A stretch of DNA of 64,000 nucleotides, taken from contig NC_089732.1 of the NCBI RefSeq assembly GCF_035083965.1, forward strand, positions 5,347,383 to 5,411,382, given 5' to 3'. Positions 11,246-23,300 of this stretch are shown here, piece by piece. The notes under the pieces were generated by a model. That model was not told the DNA's origin and made no database searches. It saw only the letters and a program-made list of their open reading frames with translations. The position numbers and the translations under genes are program-made. This stretch comes from Branchiostoma lanceolatum (Eukaryota > Chordata > Leptocardii > Amphioxiformes > Branchiostomatidae). The stretch's first letter is position 1. The number at the start of each line of letters is the position of its first letter.

Positions 11246-11830
11246 AGGCCCAATTTACACTTGTTCTTTGAAACTTTAGTACTACACATCGTAGTCTACT
11301 TCTGTAGCCTTCACGTCCACTTTACACTCATATATATATGGACAGGAAGCCTAGCCGGACACCCGCTGTTCCTCGATTGCCATGAAACTGTAGTGACCTA
11401 TTGTGACCTTTGAAAAATCGCGGGCGGGAATTTCAGCACGGTTTTTATTTGTGAAATGGTAAGGGTTTTATCTGATGCGAAATACCAAGGAAAAGGGCCT
11501 GACAGCTCGGTTTTACTGTGAAAACTAGAGAATGACCGCAGATGACCCAAAATGGAACACACGTTTAGTTCGACTTACGTCAGATCGAACATGGTTGTTG
11601 CCTTCGAAGTGTAGTCTACTACCTCTGTACTACAGTTTCGCTTTACACCCGGTTCAAAGTCTCGCAGAATCTCCGCCGAAGTGTAGCACTACAGCCTCCG
11701 AGGATGTAGTAGACTTCTGTAGTAGACTAGTTTTCTTTTACACCCAGAATAAAGCTGTAGTCTACTACTGTAACAGTAGTAGACTACGATGTGTAGGACT
11801 ACAGTTAAAAGGACAAGTGTAAATTAGGCC
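11246..11830 (+). mobile_element. GTAGTCTACTAC MITE, copy 1
   Basis: Terminal inverted repeats begin GGCCCAATTTACACTTGT and end ACAAGTGTAAATTAGGCC. Inside are short GTAGTCTACTAC / GTAGTAGACTAC palindromes and a unique core with TGTGACCTTTGAAAAATCGC. Its right end overlaps the left end of copy 2, giving a palindromic joint. Confidence 0.85.
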
Positions 11831-12408
11831 CAATTTACACTTGTCCTTTTAACTGTAGTACTCCACATGGTAGTCTGCTACTGTAGTAGACTACCTATTT
11901 TTTCTGGGTGTAAAAAGAAAACTACTGTAGTCTACTACAGAAGTCTACTACACCCTCAGTCGGGGGTAGTAGTACTACACTTCGGCGGAGGTTCTGTGAG
12001 ACTTCGAAGCGGGTATAAAGAGAAACTGTAGTACAGAGGTAGTAGACTACACTTCGATGGCAACAACCATGTTCGATCTGTCGCCATTTGAACTGATCAC
12101 GTGTTCCATTTCGGGTCATCTGCGGTTATTCTTAAGTTTTCTCAGTAAAACCGAGCTGTCAGACCTCTTTTCTTGGTATTTCGCATCAGATGAACCCCTA
12201 CCTTTTCACAAATAAAAAAACATGCTGAAATTCACTGCCGCGATTTTTCAAAGGTCACAATAGGTCACTACAGTTTCGTGGGAATTAGGAACGGCAGGTG
12301 CCCTGCTAGGCTTCCTGTCATTAAGTGTAAAGTGAACGCGAATTTGTAGTCTACTACAGTAGTAGACTACCATGTGTAGTAATACAGGTTCACAGTGTAA
12401 ATTGGGCC
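11826..12408 (-). mobile_element. GTAGTCTACTAC MITE, copy 2 (inverted)
   Basis: The whole core of copy 1 is present in reverse orientation, including GCGATTTTTCAAAGGTCACA. It ends GTGTAAATTGGGCC. Confidence 0.85.
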
Positions 12409-12962
12409 TTAAAGGCAACCTAAGCAATATTAGGGCGCTGAAAGTCATACATTCAAAATCAATTTTTTTTCTGATTTCTATCCATAGTAAGTTTAGATAA
12501 CACTATCCCATCGCATATCAACCATCTTGGAGCAAAAATGTGATGTCGTTGTGTGGTGGGAACTCATTGAAAATCTGAGCACTTTGAGGCCAGCCATCAT
12601 TTCAAATCTTCCGAACATGCACGATTCTGACCGATAAGTCCCGAATGCTTCCGAAGAAATAATCATGTGGTCATGGCTCAATGTGCTTGGGCATTGTGAC
12701 GTCACGCGGCCGGAAGTTACCGAAAATTGTCGACAGAAAACGGTTACGGCTGGATTCTGGGCTGATTTTTGGAGGGACCCAATAAATAAAATACTCCTTT
12801 TGTGGCTTGCTTCTGTGCTATTTTCAAACACCCAAAGTACGAAATAATGATTCAGATGTGCTAATATGGGGAAGTAAATGTAAATTTCAACCTCACCAAA
12901 CAGAATTGTCTTCCCCAGAGTATTTCAAGTTTTACCCCCTGAAATCGCTTAGGGCACCTTTA
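12409..12962. mobile_element. TTAAAGGCAACC foldback element, copy 1
   Basis: It begins TTAAAGGCAACCTAAGCAAT and ends with the loose inverse GCTTAGGGCACCTTTAA. It sits exactly between MITE copies 2 and 3. Related ends flank 19426-19772. Confidence 0.68.
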
Positions 12963-13524
12963 ACTTGTTCAATAAAACTGTAGTACTACTCATGGTAGTC
13001 TACTACTGTAGTAGACTTCAGATTCATGTCCACTTTACACTCAACACAGGAAGCCTAGCAGGACACCCCACTGTTCCTGATTGTCACGAAACTGTAGTGA
13101 CCTATTGTGACCTTTGAAAAATCGCGGGAGGGAATTTCAGCATGTTTCTTATTTGTGAAAAGGTAGGGGTTTTATCTGATGGAAAAAACTAAGGAAAAGG
13201 GCCTGACAGCTCGGTTTTACTGAGAAAACTAGAGAATGACCACAGATGACCCGACATGGAACACGCGATCAGTTCGAATCACGTCAGATCGAAAATGGTT
13301 GTTGGCTTCGAAGTGACGTCTACTACCACTGTACTACAGTTTCGCTTTACACCCAGTTCGAAGTCTCGCAGAACCTCCGCCGAAGTGTAGTACTACTACC
13401 CCCGAGGTTGTAGTAGACTTCTGCAGTAGTTTTCTTTTTACACCCAGAAAAAAGCTGTAGTCTACTACAGTAGTAGACTACCATGTGTAGTACTACAGTT
13501 AAAAGGACAAGTGTAAATTGGGCC
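12963..13524 (+). mobile_element. GTAGTCTACTAC MITE, copy 3
   Basis: Same orientation and core as copy 1, but its left end has lost the first dozen bases at the joint with the preceding element. Confidence 0.85.
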
Positions 13525-14098
13525 ACTTGTCCTTTTAACTGTAGTACTACACATGGTAGTCTACTACTGTAGTAGACTACAGTTTTTTTTTTTGGGTGTA
13601 AAAAGAAAACTTCTGTAGTCTACTACAGAAGTCTACTACAACCTCGGGGGTAGTAGTACTACACTTCGGCGGAGATTCTGTGAGACTTCGAACCGGGTGT
13701 AAAGAGAAACTGTAGTACAGAGGTAGTAGACTACACTTCGAAGGCAACAACCATGTTCGATCTGACGTAATTCGAACTGATCGCGCGTTCCATTTTGGGT
13801 CATATGCGGTCATTCTTAAGTTTTCTCAGTAAAACCGAGCTGTCAGGCCCTTTTCCTTGGTATTTCGCATCAGATAAAACCCCTACCTTTTCACAAATAA
13901 AAAACATGCTGAAATTTCCTCCCGCGATTTTTCAAAGGTCACAATAGGTCACTACAGTTTCGTGACAATCAGGAACAGTGGGCGTCCTGCTAGGCGTCCT
14001 GTCGTTGAGTGTAAAGTGGACGCGAATTTGAAGTCTACTACAGTAGTAGACTACCATGTGTAGTACTACAGTTTCATTGAACAAGTGTAAATTGGGCC
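13521..14098 (-). mobile_element. GTAGTCTACTAC MITE, copy 4 (inverted)
   Basis: Reverse orientation relative to copy 3, sharing the GGCC joint with it. Copies 1-4 therefore alternate forward, reverse, forward, reverse. Confidence 0.85.
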
Positions 14099-14316
14099 TT
14101 AGTGTCAGATATCTTCAGTTCTGATAGTTAAGAACCCACCATGTTTCATACAACCAGTATGGGAAACACTCTCGCATCTTCAGACTGACGGTGGTTGGGT
14201 TTGGGATGCAGCACTACATCCGTTTGTGATCCAAACAGACCAGGGAATATGTCGATCGAAAGCTCCTGTACTCAAAGAAAGTTTTCATCCCATACGTCTT
14301 CTTTGTTTAACCTTAG

Positions 14317-17300
14317 GTACTGGTGCACGAGACGTCCTCACAAAACTGGTGGGCAATATTGGAGAGCAATGGGTACCAAAAAAGTAATTAACATGTGCCC
14401 TCAACCGTGCCTGAGCAAGCCTTGTCGTGGTAAAAGCAAAGTGAAACCCGGATCACGGTGCACAGTAAGTGAATGAGGTGTATCAATCTTATTACTGTTC
14501 AAACGTTCGTTACACTGTTCAAACGTTCGTTACAATGGACAAGAATCAGTAAAGCCCCCCTCTCACTGGACCCGCGGCACGCTGGCGGCGTCACTGCGGC
14601 CGATCGAATTGACAAAGCACTCAGCAAATTTCATCGACCAAAATCCGAATCTTTTTAAGCTTTGTGCGTTTTGTTGTCATCTTGGTCATACTTATACGTT
14701 TTGAATAATATTCCCATTATAAAGTCAAGGGTAACACAAAGCCAGTTTAGGACGCAGCGACGCCGCCAGATTTGTACAGTTTTCGAAAGTCGATGAAGCT
14801 ACAGTAACTGCGCTTCGGGCTGCCCGGTCTTTTCCTTCCAGTTTATTTTTGAATATCGACAGAATGTAGCCACGACGACTTTCAAATCGATCCAAAAAAC
14901 CATGACAGGGTGTCGATATTGTCAGTGCCAGACTTGACTCGTTGTAGTTGTCTTGTAGTTGCCAAATTGATGTACCATTTTAGTGCTTTGCGCGGTTTTT
15001 ATCCAAGCTCACTCGTATCTATAAGCCACCTTCTCACCGGCTCACCGGACCCGCGGTGCGCTGGCAGCGTCGCTGCGTCCTAAACTGGACTTGTGTTACC
15101 CTTGACTTTATAATGGAAATATCATTCAAAACGTACAAGTATGACCAAAAAGACAACAGAACACTGAAGGGGGCATCCCCTAGTTTATTTTGGGTCTCAA
15201 TTCGAATTTGCACACCCTCAAGTCTAGCGACCGTCTCTTCCAGGAAATAACTGTGAATGGGAATGAAGGATATCCCTCTAGCTACAAGAAAACCTGAGTT
15301 TCGGTTTCTTCAACCTTAGTAATTTTAATAGATATAAGAGGGAAAAAGTATTTTTCCGTCAAAAATTCGGCGCAAAATTCGGCATTTTCCCGTGGAACTA
15401 AACACATCACACAATTTTTTGACACGAAAATGACTGTTAGAAAGAGAAAACTCCGAAGTATAATCAAGCCCATTATAAAGAAACTTCTACCACTGTGATT
15501 TTCACAATAACCCGACGCGCGAGGTAATGCAACACGGCCGAAAGAACGCAACAAAGGTCAATCTGGGTCAAATGGGCAGTTTACCTTCAACGCGTATGGA
15601 TATCCGGAAGTAAGGCTCGGATCGAAACGCAATTTCCACCCAAAACACACCAGTTCATACGCTTTTCAGCTATGTTAGTATCTAATGTCAGTTCGAAGCA
15701 CATTTTGAGAAATGTGAACTCAAACCCAGACCCTCGAAACCCTTTCGTTCCTTTTTTGTCGCGGACTATTGTCGCGGAAGAACTGGTGCGTGCACCGTTA
15801 AAGCTCAAAAAGATTCGATTTTTGTCCATGAAATTCGTTTAGTGCTTTGTCGATTCGATCGGCCGCAGCGACGCCGCCAGCGTCACCGCCGCGGGTGCAG
15901 TGAGAGGGGGCTTATGTCGTTCTGCTCCCTCACAGCAAACAGGTCATTACTCGGATCCAAACTACAGGTGTGTGTGTGAAACGGGCTGGGAATGGAATCA
16001 ACGTCATCACAGGTGTGACGACAGAAATGTGTGTGACACAACCCACAGCCGCTGCGACAAGGCCCACACCGAGAGGTGTGTTGAATCAAGTGAGTGAAAT
16101 ATATACACATTCATTTTACTTAAAAGTTACTCTATAGATAAACCCTTGTTGTATTCTTTCATTTTTGTTTTCATCCATGTCTTATCTATTGTTTCCACAT
16201 AGTAAAGTGTCTTTAAGAGTGGCTATTTGGAATAGCCACGCCTCCTGCCATGTGTACAACACGGCTGTCAGGTCAGAATGAACCGGGACAGTTTATGGTA
16301 GCACCATTCATTGGGTGCTTTTATAGTGCAACCATGGTCTTTAAATCAGTTGAGTCGTGACTTAGATGGTTTACCTCCAACTTATGACTGTTGCATATAG
16401 ACTTTGAGGTGAGAGGGACAGAAATTCAGAAATGATATTTTGTTTTTCTCTGTTCCTCTCCAAATTATAGCTCACGGGACAGGGACCGCATTGGTACCAC
16501 CTCCGCAGTAAAATTCCCATTTTCATTTCCTTTTTATAAATTAGGAGGTCTGTTCTATATATTCTGATGTGACGACCTTTCTGTTGTGGTGGCTTAATAC
16601 CTGTTGTTAGTTATTAGTATAACCCTTCAAACGTATCACATTTTAGATGATCCAGGCGATTTTGTGCTGTGAACAAGGGGATGGGAGAAAATTCAGTTCA
16701 AGATTGTATTGACATCTCACAGTGACTTTTGCATAGCGCTGAATTAGAATCAATTCAAGACGGTTCACATCGGATACTGTTGACAATATTGCACTTGTAG
16801 ATTTGTGTGGTGGTGGACTCTGTCAAACGCTTTGGAGAAGTCTGTGGCAACAGGGGCACATATTGTTGATGGTTCGTCCTAAAGACCGTCAAATTGTCGG
16901 TTGTCTAATTGAATGTCATTTAGTATCCATGTATGGTCAAATTGTTCTGAGAGGTCAAAAAGATTGGATTGTGTTTTTATGAATAGTTTCATTCAGTTGG
17001 TAAATCACTGAATAACAACGTTTCTGAACGCAACAAAGTGTTTAACGCCATACTTAAAGCCCTGGTGGCGCTGGCGGCGGCGCTGCGTCCTAAACTGGAT
17101 TTGTGTTACCCTTGACTTTATAATGGAAATATCATTCAAAACGTACAAGTATGACCAAAAAGACAACAAAACGCACAATACTTAAAAAGCTTCGTTTTTA
17201 TCGATGGAATTCGTTGAGTGCGTTGTCAATTCGATCGGCCGCAGCGACGCCGCCAGCGTGCCGCGGGTCCATTGAGACGTCGCTTTCTTCGTACTGGCAC

Positions 17301-20300
17301 CGTGCAGCAGCCTAGCGCTAGCTGCAGTGCGAAGTAGAACTAGTTAGTATTACCGAAAGGTGACAGACGGCCGCCTGAGTGTCGACTAGGTCTAAACACT
17401 ATACACTAGGTTGTGTACACAGGATTTTGTTATTCTATATTATGACTTCGTTCACACTAAAAAAAAACGAAGCATCGAAGTGAATTAAAATGACCCAATC
17501 CAAATCAATTTTTGCAGTGTGAACGCCCCCGATCCGATTGATTAACCTGGATTGGATTGGATTATTTGCGATCCACCTCCGGGAGGCAGTTAAGGCGACA
17601 AATCCAATCCACCCGCATGGCGAGTGTGAACGCGAAGTGGATGGAATTCCTTGGATCCCGGCTGGTTCCGGGGGTGTAAGGTCATACATCCAGATACTAG
17701 TATGCGGGGTCGCATCGCGAGCGAAACCGAAAACCAAGCCACGCCAGATCGCTCCGTGTTTAGTACTAGCATTATTTTTGTCAACAAAGCCCCGCAGAAA
17801 GAATACAACTTCAGTCAAGGAAGAGATCCAATCAAAACTTGAAAAATGCCACAAAAACAGGGACAGTTTAAATCACTTCGTTTTTTGTTAGTTTGAACGG
17901 GGTCTTTAATCCGATTGGCGAAGAGCAGTGTGAACGCAAACGTTGTTGATTTTGATGGTTGGTAGTCGGCAGTGGTGTTGGAACATATTTTAGATTTTCC
18001 ATATGCCGAACACCAACAACATTAACTCCTATGCTACGAGGGGGAGTAAAAAAGAAACGCCTTTTTATCATAGTACGTTCATTTTGGTATAAAATGAGTT
18101 GAAATTTGGCCGACGAGTACAGGAACATTTCTTGATAATTAAGTATCTCAATTTGTTTTTACATTTCTATGAAAGACCGAGTTGACTTCAAGTTTTCCAC
18201 AACCTTGAAACAAGTTGGTCAGAACCAAAGATACGTCAGACATGACCCGTTTAGAATAACTTTAAAAATCTTAGATTACACCTGTATGATAATACATGTC
18301 TCTACAACTTACATGCCCAAATTCAATTTCTGAACTCCTTACAGTTCATTTTTTTACAGCTGATAGGATAGAGTGAGGTGTGATATTACAGTCAATTGAA
18401 TTCATAGCCGAATACGTGATGTATTGATTGAAGTCTTTTATAAGAAACTTTTCTATTGATCAAGAAACGAAACTTGACACAGATATTATGTGTTTAACGA
18501 GTAAGAGGTGTGCTTAGTTTCCTTCCTCTGACTTTATGGGAAAGTAGTCTACAAAAACGATTTATCAACATAGCACATATTCAGGACCCTGATGTCCGCT
18601 CTGAATTCAACTCATTATACCTCACCGTAGTAACGAGAAGAAAAACTCATTGGAGTTCAGAAATAAAAATAAGCATGGAGATATGCATTTTGATACATCT
18701 GCAGTTTCAGTGTTCTCCAATTATTATAAGGGGTTCAGGGAAACTACTAATTGAACTTCCCGTCTACTGCTGTTTGCCTCCGACAAGCTTCCAAGGTTGT
18801 GGTAATTTTGAAATCAACTCATTATCAGTCGCAGTCTTCAATATGTTGCAACATATCCAGTCTCGAGAAAAGATGTTCCTTTACATTTGTGCTAAATTTC
18901 ATCCCATTTCATACAAAAATGAACCTGCATTGGTACAAAAGACGTTTTATTCTGACTCCCCCTTGTAATATGTCATGAATCACTACTATTCGTGCATTTC
19001 CACAGTCGGGATGAGTTACAGTTGTACGTGTATAAACGGCTGGACCGGAAAGTTCTGCACTGAGGAAGTCAACCCATGTTACGAGCATGGCGGCAACGAT
19101 GCATGTCATCCCAATGGAATATGTGTGCCCGTCATGCGCTCTACGATATACACCTGCGATTGTAACGACGGCTGGTCGGGTACGATTTATGATTGTTTGT
19201 TTTCTGCTCAGTCACATAGCAAAAAGAACTTTTAGGTTCCAGGCCCTGTTCGGTCAAATCTGGTAACTTTCCGATTCGTTCTCTTGTCGGATGTTGTGAT
19301 TTCAAATCTTAGGATCTTTTCCATGCAACACGCAAAAAAATGACAATATCTGGAAAGAAGAAAAAAATGTAAAGGAGTCTTCACAAATTTTTGGTTATCC
19401 CTACTGCAGCCCTCATGAGGCTTGAATTAAAGGCAACCAAAGCAATATTAGGGACCAAAAAATGGAAATAAAAAAAAGATGCTGAATTCTAGAATGTAGC
19501 GACATTTATGAACACTGTCTACCACATTTGTGTAATAACTTCATACTTTGAGCATTTCAAAACCGTGCAAAAGTGTGCCATACGATGATCCCCATAGTTT
19601 CGCGACCATTTTCAGTGAGTGCTCACCTTACAACGAATTCATAATTTTGCATCATGGACGTCGCTATACATTGTGATAGTGTTGTTTGAACTTATCATTT
19701 ATGGAAATGACTAAATAGATTGACTTTTAAAAGCCGATTTTCGGGCCCTAGTATTGCATGGTTTGCCTTTAAAGGCAGACTAAACTTAATTTCGTAAAGC
19801 ATACTGCATTATGTTAAACATACCACTTAGACCAGTTCTGACTTGTTTTACACTAGTCCAACATAGATAAGCGTTTTACAGCATTTCAAATTGGCGGCCT
19901 GGTGCCCGTAATACTCAACGAGTCCAAAGACCGTGACATCAGATCGCATCGATCGTAACAGTCGGATTCTGACGGATTCTGTCGGATTCTGACGGATTCT
20001 AACGTCACGGTCTTTAGACTCGTTGAGTATTACGGGCACCAGGCCGCCAATTTGAAATGTTGTAAAAGCGCTTATCTATGATGGACTAGTGTAAAACAAG
20101 TCAGAACTGGTCTTAGTGGTATATTTAACATAATGCAGTATGCTTTACGAAATTACGTTTAGTCTTCCTTTAACGTCCGTGATTCTTATTCAGATGAACC
20201 AGAAGATGGCGCCCAACAGTTGGCGGACTGTGACAAGAAAGACGACCCTTGTGATCGGGTGGCTTGTATGAACGGCGGACACTGCAGCCACTCCAAGAAC

Positions 20301-20358
20301 GGACGAGATGTTTTTTGCACATGCACGGACCTGTATGTTGGAGATAGGTGCCAACATC
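14317..20358 (+). CDS. EGF-like block of the mosaic gene (4 exons)
   Basis: Exon 14317-14464 ends in a Cys-rich stretch (NMCPQPCLSKPCRG) and splices in phase 0 to 15936-16089, which supplies the C-x-C end (YRCVCETGWEW) and starts another unit (DRNVCDTTHSRC). Exon 19006-19179 gives two more (YSCTCINGWTGKFC and YTCDCNDGWSG). Exon 20194-20358 has DDPCDRVACMNGGHCSHS and a TCTDLYVGDRC end. The spacing C-x-C-x(2)-G-W/Y-x-G-x-x-C is diagnostic of EGF modules. No complete calcium-binding consensus (D-x-D/N-E at the start) was seen. Confidence 0.85.
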
Positions 20359-23300
20359 GTGCGTCCCATTATCCTTGTGACCGCTTGGGTTCATTATCAT
20401 TAAAGGCACCCAGAGCATTTTATGAGTCTTATGAAATTGACGTTTAATGCCACTGTTTACCACCTTTGCGTGCGGATTTCTTATCAAAAGTGCTCAAAAG
20501 CGGTACAAAAATAAGCTACATGGTGATCTTTGAGTTTCACGCGCCTAGAGTAAATAAACCGATACCATAGCCCCGCCCACCTCCGTCAAAACGTAGAAAT
20601 GCAAAATCAAAACATAAGAATTAAACTAATTGACGGACGCTCATTGGTCGAACTGCTAATTGTGATGGACAGTCAGGATCGGTCTAGGGCTTGGATTTTC
20701 TATCAGTTCTCACCACACAACGACATCGTATCTTTCCTCCTTTAATGTCGATATGTAATGGTATAGTGTTATTTGAACTTACTATGTGTAGGAAATTGGA
20801 GTTTTTCTATTCAAGTTTCAAGCCTCATAAAATGCTCTGGATGCTTTTAATGAATGTTGAAGATGTTCTACTTCTAGAATCTAGATGTTTCAAATTTGCA
20901 CGCAAGATAAACATCAACAGAAACACATTTCATGTTTTAATGTCTTTTCCTTCCTCCACGATACAATAACAACATATATCCAGTACAAGAATATCAAACA
21001 ACACGAGTCTCGACCTAGTCTCGTGTTCTCGCGAGACTAGGTAACTCTGTGATCAAGATGTACAGTAGACATCGAAAATTTGGAAGTGCGTATCTCGTTA
21101 CCTTTTGTCACTGATTGAAGACCATTCTAGTAACTTGTAATCACACATGACTGATGGATCTCTTCAAAGAATATCAATGCTATTTTGTTGATGGTCCATC
21201 AGGAAAACCACACTGGGGTGAGTGGGACGGCTGGGGACCGTGTTCAGTGACCTGTGGTGCCCAGGGCGTCAGGAAAAGGCTACGGCACTGCAGGAATCCC
21301 ACAGGGTTGACTGACCTCGACTGTTCGGGGAAGAAGCAGGAAGAAGAGGTTTGCCGCGCGGCCGTCTGCAAATATTCAGGTCGGAAAAGCTGCATGGAGT
21401 TCTCGTTGAAAACATTTGCACACGGGGTGTTTCGCAGCCACGTAACTATGACGTAAATAAGCGTCAGATATTACGGATATGTTATTTCTATTGATTGTTA
21501 TTTATGGTTGATATTTATTATGGTTATGTATTATTTTCACATTGATGTTATTTCTATTGATTATTATTGATGGTTGGTATTTATCAAGGTTATGTATAAT
21601 TTGCATTATGGTTTTCTTTGCTGTTGAAACGGATGTTTCCATAGCTTTGTAACGTTTATCAAAAAAAAATAAGCGTCAGACATCCAGATGTCATGGCAAC
21701 CTGTTACAGGACGGTGGACGAGCTGGGGGGAGGCAACCCCATGTACGGAGGTGTGCGGGACTGGAATCAGGGTGAAGACCAGACACTGTAAATACTGCAA
21801 AGACGCCGACTGTGTGGAGGAAACCCAACTGGAGGCGGAACGAGGGTCGCCTTGCGACGGCATCGCTACGGAAACAACCCCATGTAACACTAACCCATGT
21901 CCAAGTATGTCTGGCACATCATAGTCTTTGATGTGTAGTATATGCGTTCATGCCCTCCTGTACCAGAGTTATCAACCTAGAATCAATGTGTTCAAAAACT
22001 ATTTTTTTCCGAGATCTGTTATAATCAGCCGTTGAGTCGTTCCGTGTCAGGCTGGAGGCCTGCCCGCCTTAGCCCGGGACCTCAACTTCCCCCCCCCCCC
22101 CCTACTTTGCCCCTGATTGGGCTTAATGTGTTACCAACATGTAGATGTAGATAATAACAGAATGCCACTAAGTATTGTAGGAGCACCCTTATTGAATAGC
22201 TTTCAATGACGCTTACAGTTAGAGGCGCAGAAGCTAGGTGTGACAAATCATTCAGTGTAATATAATCAGCTGCTACCACGCCGTGTGCCTGCAAAGCTGG
22301 TGTGTTATGGCGACGGGTGTTTTACCGGCTATATAGATACAGATATACGTGATCTAGGGTGAGCCACTCCAGGCCACAAGACAGTATTAAATCAAGACCT
22401 GCTATCTAATACAAAATTTAATTTCTTGTCTATCTCTATACCGTTAGTTCCGCCCCCTATCGTGGTTCCTGTAGTACCTGCTAAACCTGCGCCGCAGTGG
22501 TCAGCCTGGGGGGCCTGGGGGGCCTGCAGTCAGACGTGCGACCCGGGACTGAGGACGAGGTCCAGGCAGAAGGGGAAGGACACACAGGACGAGTCCGAGG
22601 AATGCAGAGTCATGGCCTGCCCAAGTGAGTGGCTTCCAACTACACCATTGGATACTTTATACGGCATCAGAATGGCGCCGGGTAGCCTACCAGTGGGCGA
22701 TGGAGCGCCACAATGCCTCAGCTTCTGCGTAGATCAAGTCGTATCTCGAGATTTTATCCAGTTTTTTTGCGTCATTTTGTAGAATGTACTGACAATGATT
22801 GTGCAAGTAACACCTCTTCACGCGGAGTTGCTGCGTTTGCTTTGTTGCATGTTTAGATGTTGTGGTTTCGGAGAAACTTTCGAAGTGAATTGTCGTGTCA
22901 TGGCTGATGTCATGAATAAGAAACTGATTGTCGAAGAGGTAAATTGGACAGAGTGGGCTTACGCAGCTGCAAATAGACAGTCACATTTTTAACTCCATCG
23001 CCTGGACAGTCAAACAATGGACTCACAGCTCCCTCAAACTGAAATATTTTTTTCGACCCCCATTAGATATCGCTAGAATGAATACATATTCAGAAAGTTT
23101 GAGTTGGCTCTGATGAAAATGATAAAGCTATCATAGATTAGATTAGTTCTCTATATTTGTCAACAATTAGCAATACTCTCATGTGCGTAAGTTGCCATAC
23201 ATTGCACCAGTTACAATTGTCGCCCAATAAAGTTTTTTTCTTCTGTCATGTCGATTTTTAGAGGTGATCCCCGTCAAATGCACCCCGTGGACTGATTGGG

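Noticed and set aside
18510..18968. 152-codon plus-strand frame
   Set aside because: No domain, no exon borders in phase with the EGF exons, and part of it recurs inverted at 17990-18130.
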